This document shows positions 10,551-21,999 of a stretch of 64,000 nt of DNA, piece after piece. The notes below the pieces were generated by a model, which saw only the letters and a program-made list of their open reading frames with translations, was not told where the DNA came from and ran no database searches. The stretch lies in assembly GCA_023375785.1 (NCBI GenBank), contig SZWC01002387.1, positions 135,220-199,219 of the forward strand, read 5' to 3'. The DNA comes from Penium margaritaceum. Its lineage: Eukaryota; Streptophyta; Zygnematophyceae; Desmidiales; Peniaceae. The first letter of the stretch is position 1. Every line of letters starts with the position of its first letter. The translations under genes and the position numbers were made by a program.

Positions 10551-11099
10551 CAAGTGCATCAAGGACAGTGGGATAAATTGAGGTCCCAACAGTTGAGGAC
10601 GATGCGCTGGAGCGCGTGACCCGTTGTGAGGGTGGAGAGGCTTTGGATGGGCCAACTGAGACAGACTCAGTAGGTGTCAGAGAGGGGTGTGAGCACCCAC
10701 GAGAGGACTGAGAGGATTGAAGAGCACGCAATCTCCTCCCACGTGTGTAGGCCTCAGGACCAAGAGGAGGGACTTGAGGTGCTTTACCTCCACTGGCGTC
10801 AACCACCGGAGATGACTGCTGTGCCAAACCAGGGGATGAGTTGGGAGTGGAATGCACGGGGGACTGTGTGTGAGTGGGTGCCGAGTCAGAGGACCCAGGA
10901 CTGCCAGAGGATAGCTGGGATGACACGGAATCCAAGGAGGGCAGTAAGGTATCCGACTTAGACAAGGTATGGGAGGATGAGGACTCCGTGGAGGAGTCCT
11001 CTTCCTCACTATCTGTGTTGGGGACATCAGTGAATGCTGTGTGAGCAGAGGAAGACGACGCACAGAGATCGGAGGCTGGAATAGATACACTCCTCCCAA

Positions 11100-12450
11100 G
11101 CCATCAAAGCGAGGAGAGGGAGGAGGGAAGTGGGACATGGGATAGGTCACAAGGAAAGACATCCTCGAAGAAAATGGTGTCACGAGACTCAATGATGGGA
11201 GAACGGTCAAAGTACCAGAAGCGCCAGGCCTTGGACATGGTGGAGACACCAAGGAAGTTGTAGAGACGGGTGCGAGGGCCGAGCTTGCCGTCGCGAAAGT
11301 CCTCGGGCAACCAGATAGTAGCGACGCAACCCCAGATGCGGGCGAGACGGAGGTCTGCTCGACGATTGTACCAGCGCTCAAAGGGAGTGACATGACAAGG
11401 AAGGGGACCCTGGGGAACACGATTCCACACCCAAGTCATGTAAGACATGGATTCAAAAGAAAAGACGTGGGAGAGAGAGGACTCACAGAGAAGAGTACGG
11501 ACACCGTCAGCAAGTGTACGGTTCTAGCATTCAGGGACGCCGTTTTTTTGGGGTGTGTATGGAGTGGAGGGTTCCATACACACCTTGCGAGAGGTCAAAA
11601 AGCAAGGAGTGGGACCCATGAACTTCCCACCACGGTCACAATGAAAAAATTTCAGATGGTGGCCACAGGCCAGTTTGGCCTAAGGGCAGCCAGGACTTGA
11701 GAGTAAGACAGACATCACTCCTTTGCCGAAGGGCAGATACCCGGCGCATGCGAGAAAAGTCATCTGTGAGACAGAGGACATAGCGGCAAACCCCCCCAAG
11801 GGCATCATGGGCAAGGGGTCCCATGACGTCCGCATGGAAGAGGTCAAGAGGATGAGACGTGCGAGACTCAGACGTGGAAAACGGGGAACAATGCATTTTT
11901 CCCTAGGCACAGTCAAGGCGGTCAGTAGGGCAAGGGGCATAGAACGTGTCGGCGTCAAGATAATGAGTGGGTTTGTCCCGCAGCAAACTGTCAACAACAA
12001 CATTGTGAATGTGGCAAAGCCGGCGATGGATCAGCTGTGTGTGTGCCAGGGAGCGAGAGCATGCCACATGAACAAGGGCAGTAGAAGCTGGATGTGGTGC
12101 AAAGGAGGGCACACGATACAAGCAGATACAACGCATGCCACGCCGCAGGACATGGCCAGTAGTGCGGTGCAACATAGACGCAATGCCGCGGTTGGAAGAG
12201 AATTCCATGCCCTGGTCGTCTAGAGTCGTAACAGACAGCAAACTGAGCTCAAGAGCAGGGACGTAGAAAACATTCGGTAGAAAGAGTTCCCACCAGGGCC
12301 AACAAAGTGGACAACCCCAACACCCTGGACAGGTAAGAGCTGGCTAGAGCCGGTGTGGATGAAGCGGACAGAGCCAACAGGACCCGGAGAAACAAACGAG
12401 GAACGACAGGAGGTCATGTGGTGGGTGGCACATGAATCAAGGATCCAGAA
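11100..12450 (-). pseudogene. Element A protease, pre-integrase and integrase region
   Basis: In element order it holds the aspartic protease block WILDSCATHHMT (about 12412-12447), the zinc-binding GAG-pre-integrase segment, the integrase core with LDLFHADVMGPL and LTDDFSRMR, and the integrase C-terminal part (SYMTWVWNRVPQGPLP, then TPFERWYNRRADL). A Ser/Pro-rich linker toward RT follows (about 10550-11100). Fossil, broken. Confidence 0.82.
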
Positions 12451-12999
12451 GTCACCCGACACACGTACAGATGTAGGGTCACGACTCATAGTGGCAATGG
12501 CAAAGCGAGGAGGAAGGCATTGACCACAACCAGTAAGGCAACGAGGTAGACTGTAAGAATGCCATTGCTCAATCCACGAGACATCAAGTAGGGAGAAACC
12601 CTGAACATGACCGGATGACTAGCCACGAAGAGACGAATCAATAGCACACGCAAGCGTCCCCTCAACCGAACGCACACTCTCATCTCTCTGATCACAGAGG
12701 TGTCTTTCGTGGACAACATGAGAGAGGACAGAGTCCAGTTGGTGGTCGTCATCAGACGGGCAAGAGATGATGACGCAAGAGGAGGGGCGCTGGGAGGTGT
12801 AGGTGGACAACGCCCACGGCGGAGGCGAGTAGGATACGGAGGGAGGCCCAAAGTAGACAGGGCCGCCAAACTAAGGAGGCTAACCCCAGGGATAGGGCGG
12901 AGGTGGTGAATTTAGGGTGGTGCTGTAAGCTGCAGGTGTTGGAGAGAAAGATGAAGGGCGATTGGAGGGAGCAGTGGTGGTTGAGAAGCGAGAGGAACC

Positions 13000-14000
13000 A
13001 CCACCGGTCCGTGTCGAGCGTGCCCAATGTGCACGCATGGCTGATGCAAGACAAGCATCATCAGGAAGCGCGGGACGATTGGGCGCCGCGAGACCGGCGG
13101 CACCACTCTCACGTGTTGGAACTACAGTTCCAACACGTGAGAGTGCTGGAGTAAGAAGATGAAGACGCTGCACCGTCAAAGCTGCGACCCTTGCCACCCC
13201 TCCCTTGTCCACCGCCACCAGAGGCACCCCCTTGGCCTTTGCCTTTGCCATCCCCCCACCCCAACCACCCCCTTGTGAAGTGAGGGATGTGGCTGTCTTG
13301 GTAGAAGTGGCATTGGAGGATGAGGCAGAAGCAGAGGAGTTGGACGAAGGTAGTGTAGTGGTAGTTGTTGCAACTACGGCACGTCGAATGCGTTTGTTCT
13401 GCAGCGAACTCCACCAGTCTGTCAAATGCTAAGAGGTGAACTCCCATAAGGAGCTAATGCCAGGTGGTGCATTAGCAGGGACAGGTATAGCAGCCAGACA
13501 TTCCAGCTCAGTGGTTTTCACCTCCCGGAATATGTCACTAAGCTCTGGGATGAGGCCGTTGACATTGGAAAGAACAGCAGGGAGCTATCCAGGGGCGGCC
13601 TTGCCAAGGTCGCGGAACAATTGTAGACTGTGAGCCGAATAGGCATCAAAAGTCTCATCAGCACGCATGGAGAGAGTGTTGAAGTGGACAGTGAGGACGC
13701 TTTGAGCTGCATGCCTAGTCACTGTCCTGTGCCGTTTGATCAACGCGTAAGCACCGACAGGGTCAGCAGTGGTGCAGCGTGCTGTGTCGGCATTGTAGGA
13801 CCCGCTCTTTTCAGTGAGATTGTCGGGTTCGGCACAAATGAGGGCACAAAATGTGCATTCAGCCTCAGAGGGATTGGGCTTATGGTAGTATTCCCTGAGC
13901 TGCTTCCCCTGTGCCCAGGCACTAAAGTGGACCTCCCAAGAATAGAAGGCGAGGCAAGGCAACAACCTGGATGAACAAGAACGCCAATGCAAGAGAGGCA
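13000..14000 (-). pseudogene. Element A gag region
   Basis: The gag core lies at about 13585-14000 (FSAWAQGKQLREYYH to LFRDLGKAAPG) with the copia gag pattern of a long helical domain. It is followed by a Gly/Ser-rich stretch and a CWNC half-knuckle. An inverted repeat (13104-13145) lies in the knuckle region. Fossil. Confidence 0.7.
13104..13145. repeat. Perfect 20-bp inverted repeat, 2-base loop
   Basis: The arms CACTCTCACGTGTTGGAACT (13104-13123) and its exact reverse complement (13126-13145) flank the two bases AC. Such a tight, perfect palindrome is unusual in this sequence and lies in element A. Confidence 0.95.
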
Positions 14001-15884
14001 GGGACGAAGGGAGAGACCAAGCTCAGCAAGCACAACGACGCAGAGAGAACAATAGCGGAAGAGCAGTTCCAGCTGAGGAAGTGACAACTACAACTGCGGA
14101 TCATGTTGAGACGATAAGGCAGGCGACTCCCACCAAGACTGCGGCTAAAAGAATGGAGACGAAAGCAAAGGTAGAGACCAACAGCTGGATGTGACGAGTC
14201 ACTGAGGATGAAGAAGAGGGCAACAACGAAGACTGCACGGTGGAGGTGTGAATGGAGTCGATGGCACTAGCGAACGCCATTGCTGCAGCTCCTGCTAATG
14301 CGACTACGTCTGCTACGGCGGCAATCTGGGAGAACAACGTTAACAGCCACAGCTGCCAGAGGGCCCTGATCAACTGTAGCTGTCGCGTATGTCTGAATGG
14401 CTCTGCAAGCAGCAGTGATGACTGGTGCACGCGCAGAATGTGCAGTGGCAGCAAAGGTGGAAGCAATAGCAATACTAGACACAAGGGCAGCCTACAATGC
14501 ATCCAGGATGTCAGGGGATAGAGAAGAGGCTGACTCAGCAGCTGATGTAGCCGGGGATGCGGCCCGGCGTGAAGCAGACGATCTTGGTGTTGCAGCTGCA
14601 GAGGATGGTACTGCTCCACGAGGGGCAGCACCATGACGCTGTTGACGAGTCCTATGGGCAATGGGTGGGCTTACCGATGATTGAAGAGGTCGGTGATCAC
14701 ACAATGGCGCTATGGCTGGCTCGCTCTGGGCCGTCGGTGAATTGTCGACTGCGGACAGGAAGTAGGCAGCGTAGACCCTGGCGTCCTCCCACTCCTCATA
14801 GTCGGCAGGGTCGTAGTCCTCGCCGGGGTAGTACCCCGGACTGCTTCGGCAAATCCTTGACCAGACCTCCCTCTCTGCCCTCTCCTCGTAGTACGCAATC
14901 TTGTCGTTAATACGGTCACGCTCACGCCCAGCCGTGGGCAAAGTGGGAATCGGCTCTGTTTTAGGAGGGGACGCCAGTGGGCGTTTGGGTGGGCGTTTGA
15001 GTGTTTGGCTGCCCTCATAGGCACCTAGAGGAGATTAGAGATGTGAAACAATGGGACAGTCAACGCCGCCGCTCACTTTACGACATAGCTCACAAGCTGC
15101 TGCAGTGCTGGGAACGGGTGCAAGAGCCACGACCAAGAGATAGTGAGCCGGTAGTAGTGACCATCAGCTTCGGCTGCAAGGGCGGTTGCCGTATGACCCA
15201 GTAGCTGCTGCTGCTGCTCCAGTTGGTGAGGTGACCGCAACATGGCCGACTAAGAATGGGTAACGGTGGAGAAGCCAATGCTGTTGTCACGCAGCCGCAC
15301 CGTGCACAGAGTTACGGCACTACGCAGATCACGAGTGCGGTGGTGCGGCTGTGAGGGTGGACCACCTGTCGGCACCATAGATGGGTGCAGATGTGCGCTC
15401 GCTGGAACAGGGGCGGAAGCCGTTGCCACAACGTGGACAACGTTCGGCGGAGGCCGTAGCATGACCAAGAGCATTGGACGGTGGCAAGAGTGCCAAAGTT
15501 CTGCCCACAGCTGCGCTATGCACGAAGGTAGGGTACTCACAGGTGTGGTATGTGAGGCTACAAGGGTGTGCACGTGCGACTGCTGAGGCAGGAGCGGCTG
15601 CCGTTGCCACTGAGTGGTCAGCGTGCGTGCGGCAGCCAAAGCACGGCCAAGAGTAGAAGGACAGCGGCAAAGAAGCGTCGATGCCGTTGGTGCAGCGAGG
15701 TCGACCAATGAAGAAGGCGACTACGTGCAGAGGGCTGTGATCGTGTGCGGCAGCGGTGGTAGAGGTTACTACTACAGCTAGAGTTACTACCGGCGTACGT
15801 GAGATGCTTGCGCAGGATCACTCGCCACGTGGACGTGACCCGACGAGGCCTCAGGACTGACGCGAGGAGGAGTGAGTCCTCCTT
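14001..15884 (-). other. Element A 5' leader
   Basis: This is about 1.9 kb between the primer site and gag. It has several short low-complexity GCA/CTG-type tracts and open stretches in more than one frame, with Ala/Ser/Leu-rich translations and no domain I recognise. I treat these as composition-driven frames, not genes. Confidence 0.6.
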
Positions 15885-15896
15885 GCTCTGATACCA
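15885..15896 (-). promoter_or_regulatory. Element A primer binding site
   Basis: It reads TGGTATCAGAGC on the minus strand, a 12 of 12 match to the initiator tRNA-Met primer site common in plant copia elements. It directly adjoins the right LTR. Confidence 0.9.
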
Positions 15897-16467
15897 GTAG
15901 ATAATTGTGGTAGCTAGGATAAGTAAGCAAGCAAGCAAGCAAGTGAGTGAGTGGCGGGAGCGACACCATGGATCGGGGGCAAGCTCACGTAACGCAAGAG
16001 TGAAAGAAGAACAACTGAAACGAATAAGAAGTGAGCGAAGTGTTAAGTGCCAGTTGACTGGGCCACCCACGTGAGGCTCTAGACGCCACCCAAGGATCAA
16101 ACCCGGCCCTGGAGTGAGCGAGCTCCAGGCGGTTTCTCACATGCTGGTACAAGCCGGACGTGTGGTCCCAAGGGATCAGCAACCTGGCTCACTAAGTTGA
16201 AAGCATGAAAACGTATAAGAATCAACCCACATCACAAATTTATTTCGTGCATGAACTCCTACAAGTGTATGCCCCATCTTAGAATGTAGTAGTGTGTAAC
16301 ATCACTACAATTTCGCTCTCCATAAGATTGGTGTTGGTGCTGTGGCCACCACTTGATAGCTTGATGGTGTTGCCACCACTGTGTGCTCCATGTTGTTTCA
16401 CAGCTTTGTACCAGAGAGCTTCAATCCAGATTAATCACATACACTGATGATGATGATGATGATGATG

Positions 16468-16545
<78 letters not shown>

Positions 16546-16584
16546 TTAAGAGGTCACATGCATGTGTCACAACCATAACCAATA
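15897..16584 (-). repeat. Element A right (5') LTR
   Basis: This is the partner of 8174-8775. It is about 85 bp longer, mostly because of a (GAT)n(GT)n tract at 16446-16541 that is only a few units long in the other LTR. Confidence 0.87.
16446..16541. repeat. (GAT)n(GT)n microsatellite in one LTR of element A
   Basis: About eight GAT units are followed by roughly 36 GT units. At the same place in the left LTR (8711-8735) only GATGATGTGTCTGTGTG is present. Confidence 0.95.
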
Positions 16585-16923
16585 CGTACCAACAGTGTCC
16601 AAAAATCATGAAAGTTGGACCCTAGGCATAACACGATGCTGCAAACACAAGAGTGCAGTCAGACATGGTGTCGGACGTGTGCCAACAGCATATGCAGCGA
16701 CAGTGATTGTTGGCGGCACCACTGCCGAGGAGGTCTACCGATGGAGCTAAGCACGTGAGAGGGAGGAGGTTCCAGCAAATTGCGTGTGGGCCTTAGTGTG
16801 CGTTGGCTCCACTAGACGACACTCCAGCAGCATCGCTTCTCGCCATCAGTCACCTGCTCGCGAATGCACACAAGTCGGGAGGACACAAGAAAGTACAAAT
16901 GAGAGATGTGTGAAAAACCAACA
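16585..16923 (-). repeat. Element B left LTR, piece 3
   Basis: It matches the last part of B's right LTR (about 24188-24524), for example ATCATGAAAGTTGG and GCCGAGGAGGTCT. It ends in CCAACA and is followed on the plus strand by CCTCCCCATG, the complement of a polypurine tract. Confidence 0.85.
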
Positions 16924-17004
16924 CCTCCCCATGACTCACAGGCATCGTAAACATAGGCGGGCCGAGAGTACAGAGACCAAGCGGATAGAGAGAGAGAGAG
17001 AACC

Positions 17005-18500
17005 TCACAAAAACACGCGGATCGCACTCTCAACCTTCCTGAACAAGTCACGCTTTAGTGCCTTGGTCAAGAAGTCAGCCAACTGCCGTGCTGTCTCAAC
17101 CCACACAATGCTGATGCTACCGTCATGCAACGAACGCACATAATGATTCTCGACATTGATGTGCTTTGTGCGAGTGTGATGCACGCTGTCATTGGCAGCA
17201 ATGGCCATGGCACTTTCATTGTCACAATGATGCATGATGGACAGGACTGACCGAAGCAGCTCAGCCAACAAGCGGCACAGCCACACGCTCTCACAAGTGC
17301 CAAAACCAAGGGCAACATACTTAGCCTCAGCAGTGATGTGCGCAATGCAGCCTTGCTTGCCATTGTGCTAGGACACAACCGTGACACCAACAAGAAAGAT
17401 CTAGCCAGTACGACTCTTACTGTCCGGACTGCCGGCACAGTCACTGTTGGTGTATCCCATCGCCACAACGGAGGGCTATCAACGGAACATAAGGCCTTGT
17501 TGTGGGGTAGAAATAGCATAGCATAGTACTCGGATCACGGCCTGGGAGTGGAGGTGACGCGGATCTTCAGGGAACTGTGCGAGGAGGTTGGCGGCGAACG
17601 CAATGTGTGGACGCGTTGTCATCACCAGGAACAACGGTGACCCAATGATGTGTAAATGCATGGTCACGTCTATTGGCTCCCCCACCACAATTGGATCAGA
17701 GCTCTTGAGCATCGTCTGACCATCGGGCAACATGGGTGAGGATGCTCTTGGCACGAGGGACGTGGCCTCAACGAAGCGCTCGAATAAGGTCTGGACGTAG
17801 GCGACCTAATGGACACGCAGGATGCTCATAGATCGATCATGCTCAAGCTTCATGCCCAAAAAGGCTCGTGCTGACCCAAGGTCCTTCATCTGGTAGGCTG
17901 TATGTAGCAGGTCTTTGAGCCGCTAGATGGCAGCTGCATCCGACAAGGCGATGAGTGGTCGTTGACATAGATCAGGAAAGCGACGAGGGTCTAACCTTGT
18001 AGATTGATGAATAGCATTGGGCCGGTAGAGCGGCGAAGGAGGTTGCCGTTAAGAAGCGTGCGACTGATCTCCTAGTTCCTACAGCGTAGTGAATGCTTCA
18101 GGCCATATAGGGACTTCCGTAGATTCCAAACCTTGCTTGAGCCATCGTCAAAGCCTGGAGGCTGCACCATGTAGAGCTCCTCGCCCTCCAGAGAGCCATG
18201 GAGAAAGGAGTTGCTCACATCCATCTGACGTAGCTCCCACCCGTGCTAGGCAACTAGGCTGAACAACGCTCGACTAGTGGAGAACTGACCGATTGGGGCA
18301 AAGATCTGGTCATGGTCGATCCTAGGGACCTGAGCAAAACCCTTGGCTGTAAGATGGGCCTTGTACTTTTCCAGGGTCCCGAATGGCTTCCACTTTTTTC
18401 GGAAAACGCACTTGACACCGATAGCCTTGCAGGCCGGGGAGAGGTCAACGAGCTGATGGACTTGATGTTACCAAATGACAGCAAGCTCAGCGGCGCATGC
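17005..18500 (-). pseudogene. Element B reverse transcriptase and RNase H region
   Basis: The RNase H end is clear (HHCDNESAMAIAANDSVHH, then RTKHINVENHYVRSLHD, then RQLADFLTKAL) at about 17010-17235. The connection segment is at 17480-17750. RT blocks ([29 protein letters not shown]) lie at about 17900-18230. The order is standard copia. Fossil, broken. Confidence 0.83.
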
Positions 18501-18583
18501 AGCCTCCCAGTGAGCGGCCCTGGGAGACGCCCGTGCCTCACATAGGGTGGCTGGGTCCTCTGGTCGATCCGTGTGACGGATAG

Positions 18584-18610
18584 CAAGGGCGTGTGTGTCC
18601 CACGCCCTTG
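18584..18610. repeat. 10-bp inverted repeat in element B
   Basis: CAAGGGCGTG (18584-18593) and its exact complement (18601-18610) surround a seven-base loop. Confidence 0.8.
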
Positions 18611-18899
18611 GTGGCATATGCGTGAGAGTGGCCGCGTCTGCATACTGGTGCTCCTGATGGAGCAAGGCATAGCCCAAAGTTGACCTTGGATGTAGGTCAA
18701 TGAAGACTGACAGCGTGGCCAAGCCAAGTGCCTTCGTGTTGGGGTCCCCACTCACGACTGTGGAAGTGGGTCTGACAGGAGGCAAGGAGCCTCGTAGGGT
18801 GATAGGGTGTCCTAGCACAAGAGGGTGTGAGGAGGCGGCCTGAGTGCTCAATGTCGGCCTGGGTCGAAGGCTCTAGCCTGGACCACGTGCGTAGCGCGC

Positions 18900-19260
18900 C
18901 GACTCGGACGGGGCAGCGGTCATTGAGGAGCTGGCAGACGTGGACGGGGCAGCCGACCTGGAGGGGCTGGCGGACACATACGGGGCATCCGGCCCGGAGG
19001 GGCTGACGGACACGAATGGGGCAGCCGGCCCAAAGGGGTTGACGAACACAGACCGGGCAGCCGGCCCGGAGGTGCTGGCAGACACGGACGGGGCAGCTGG
19101 CCCGGAGGGGTTGGTGGACACGGATGGGGATGCTGGCCCTGAGGGACTGGCGGACACGGATGGGGCAGCCGGCTCTAAGGAGCTGGCGGACACGGACGGG
19201 GTAGCCGGTGCAGAAGGATTCGCGGGCGCATACGATGGGACACCCGGACACGGCTGGATG
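18900..19260 (-). repeat. 36-bp tandem repeat, integrase-RT linker of element B
   Basis: About nine diverged copies of a 36-base unit (GACACGGACGGGGCAGCC plus a CCGGAGGGGCTGGCG part). On the minus strand the unit encodes a 12-residue repeat, roughly SVSASPSGPAAP. It lies between the integrase C-terminal region and RT, where copia polyproteins have a flexible linker. Element E has its own 36-bp repeat at the equivalent place. Confidence 0.85.
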
Positions 19261-20660
19261 AAGGACGGACCCACCACTTCCCCACGCAACGGAAGGAACA
19301 TTGACGCATTGCAGCGAAGGAGGTTGGGGGGAAACAGGTCCTCATAAAGAGGGTGTCCCGTGGCTCGACGATGTAGTGCCGGGTGGGATCCCAGAAGCGC
19401 CATGCCTTGGACTGACGCAAGACGTTGAGGAAGGTACAGGGACGGCCGTGAGGCTCGAGCTTGCTACCCTGGTGTGGGATATGCAGCCACATGATAGCGA
19501 CACAGTTCCAGATGTGGGCCGGACAAAGGTCGACATGCTCTCCACACCAATGCTGGCATGGTATGGACTGACGAGGAATGGGTCCGTGGGAAATTCGGTT
19601 CCTGACCCATGTCATGTAGGTCATGGCCTCAAAGTAGAAGCCCTTAGAGAGATAGGAATCAATCTGCATGGTGCGGGCGGCATCAGCCATGGTGTGGTTC
19701 CACCGCTCAGAGACGTTGTTCTGGGCTGGCGTGTAAGGCGCTGACGTCTCATGCTGGACGCCACAGGCAGCAAGGAAGAACGTGGTCTCCCCCAGAAACT
19801 CACCCCCGCAATCAGAACGGAAGCGGCAAAGGGTGCGACCACATGGTGGGAGCGATGTTTCTCTTCTGCCAAAGGCAAAAGACCCAGCGATAGCGAGAGT
19901 AGTTGTCTTTCAGTTTCAGGACGTAACGATCGTGCTCTTTGACAGACTCTATCATGAGGGGACCCATGACATCAGAGTAGACCAAGTCAAGCGGGGCGGT
20001 TGCACGAGAGGCACAGAGGGGATGGGTGGAACGATGCATCTTCCCCTGAGCACAATCATTTCATTTGGTGGGAAACGGCAAAGAAAAGGAGGCTGGATCA
20101 AAGCCTATGGCTGGCTGCGTGCAAAGCATGCTGTCAAAAACGTTAGAGTGGACGTGACAGAGGTGACGATTCAGAAGACGTGTGTGCTGCGGAGAGAGTG
20201 TGCTGGTAACAAAGACGTGGCCAGTGTCGGACAAATAGGAGAGGACAGAGGTAGAAGCGGACAGTTACGCGGTATGTGCCACAAGTTGCCACTGGTGGTG
20301 GCATGCAAGACAGCACAACCAGACGGACGCAATGACATAGTGCCAACACCACTCGAGTGCAGAATGTCCATGCTCATGCGATCAAGGACTGTGATAGACA
20401 AGAGGCTGAGCTGAAGGCCAGGGATGAAGAGGACATGAGTCACGAAGACATCACCAGCAAGACCACGGAAATGAACAACACCGAAACCACGTATGGGTAA
20501 CACCTGACCAGAACCCGTCCAAACCTCTGGAGACGTTGCTGATGGGACCGAAGACACTGAAGGCCTCGTGCGAGGCCGTCATGTGATGCGTGGCCCCAGA
20601 GTCGATGATCCAGGTCTCTGATGGATCCTGGACCGGTGTGGCCAGGTTGCTAACAGTCAC
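19175..20660 (-). pseudogene. Element B protease, pre-integrase and integrase region
   Basis: Minus-strand blocks in order: TWIIDSGATHHMT (protease, near 20615), the pre-integrase region (FIPGLQLSLLSITVLDRM), the integrase core (LDLVYSDVMGPL, LKDNYSRYRWVFCL), and the C-terminal part (AMTYMTWVRNRISHGPIP to KAWRFWDPTRHYIVE). Fossil, broken. Confidence 0.83.
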
Positions 20661-21168
20661 ATGGCAGTGGGTGAGTGATGCGGACGCGCTGGACGGATGT
20701 GCGGACCGGGTCTGCTAGTCGTCCAGCCAGGCAACATCATCACGAAGAGGAACATGTAGGAAGGGCACAGCATAGGATGGAGTGGACAAAGATATAGGAC
20801 ACGACCAAAACACAGACTCTGTCATGCACGGTAGGGCAGTGGAATCAGCGACAATGCAACTCGCACTTCCCAGGGGAGGAGGGCAAGGAAGGCCGAGTTG
20901 GAGTGCGATGAACTACTCCAACTGATGCTTGCAAGTGGATGGTCCAACGGAGTAGACCGATTGCGGAGTGAAGGCACCAGATTCCAAGAGGGTGGAGGAA
21001 GGTACTGGTGACGGAGGAGCGGGTGTGGATGGCTACCAAAGATACTACGGTGGAGCCATCGCGCGCGGCGCGGAGGCAGCAGGAGCAGCAACAGTCACGA
21101 TAGTGGTGGCGATGCTCACGGTGGCGATGCATGGTGGGGATGGCACAAGCCTCATCAGTCGGGAGTGG

Positions 21169-21210
21169 ACACGTGTACCACCCATGTCCTGGCTGGCCAC
21201 AGTTGTGGCA
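21169..21210 (-). other. Element B CCHC zinc knuckle
   Basis: The minus strand encodes CHNCGQPGHGWYTC, a canonical CX2CX4HX4C nucleocapsid knuckle that binds the element RNA in this family. It is the only fully canonical knuckle I found in the window. Confidence 0.8.
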
Positions 21211-21570
21211 GACAAGGCTGCCACCACCGAAGCCGCTTGATTGCTGTTATGGGCCCTTGCCCTGCTTGCACCTACGCTTCTTCTTGTCGGATGAGGAGGC
21301 ACCGGAAGACGCTGCTACCGCTTGGCCAACAATAGTCACCAAGGCTATGGCAGGAGAGGTGAGGGACTCCATGCAATGGATGTGTGACTCATGACGAGCC
21401 TCCTCAATGTGAAGGAAGAGCTCGTATGCCTAGGGCATGAGAGTACCCGGGGCAGCCATCGCGGCAAGGACCTCCTAGGAGTGGTGGACGAAGACGTTGG
21501 AGAAGGCGTCGGTGGTGCCGCACTTGATGGTAAGGAGCGCAGAGAGTGGGGGTGGCGCGACGTCTCCGAG

Positions 21571-21960
21571 TTAGCGTAGGATGTCCTTTGCATGCTGCCA
21601 AGAGGAGGTGACCGTATCGGCATCCCCCATGTGGAGGGAGTTGAACTGCCAAATCAGGTGGCTACTCTCGGCGTCACTGGACAGGCGATGAGGGTACGTG
21701 AGTATGTGCCATGCTGGTGCGGGGTCAGGGAGTGTGCCAGTGGTAAGGTTGCCGAGGAAGGGCTCGAGGGCAAGATATGCATCTAGAGAGGAAACGAGGA
21801 AGAGGGCACACACGGCGCGACTGGCGTCATATTCGTGATCAGACTCGGTAGAGTCGAAGGGCAGGACATAGTAGGGCCATGAGCCCTTGCCCAATGCCTA
21901 GATCCGACAGATGAGCTCCCAGCTTCGGAACTGCTTGCCAGCCTTAAGTGGCGGCGGTGG
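21571..21960 (-). pseudogene. Element B gag core
   Basis: It reads GSWPYYVLPFDSTESDHEYD and continues through AVCALFLVSSLDAYLALEP to NSLHMGDADTV. It aligns by eye with the gag cores of elements C, E and G (shared pattern W..WA....G.LPYY, then a helical region). Confidence 0.75.
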
Positions 21961-21999
21961 GATTTCGAAGTCCTTTGGCCTGCAGCCGCCGCCCAGAAT

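Larger units (their letters stand above)
8174..16584 (-). mobile_element. Element A: Ty1/copia LTR retrotransposon nested in B
   Basis: A has two LTRs (8174-8775 and 15897-16584), an exact initiator-Met primer site, a leader of about 1.9 kb, then gag and pol in copia order (protease, integrase, RT, RNase H), all on the minus strand. It interrupts the left LTR of element B. I could not see a clean target duplication. It is broken at many points. The LTRs differ by roughly 12-15% by eye, apart from a microsatellite length difference. Confidence 0.88.

Noticed and set aside
16383-16625. Coding frame with Cys-Val repeats
   Set aside because: It is a direct reading of the (GT)n microsatellite in the LTR of element A.
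18940-19347. Plus-strand Gly/Ala/Asp repeat protein
   Set aside because: It is the opposite strand of the 36-bp repeat in the integrase-RT linker of element B, whose sense strand is minus.
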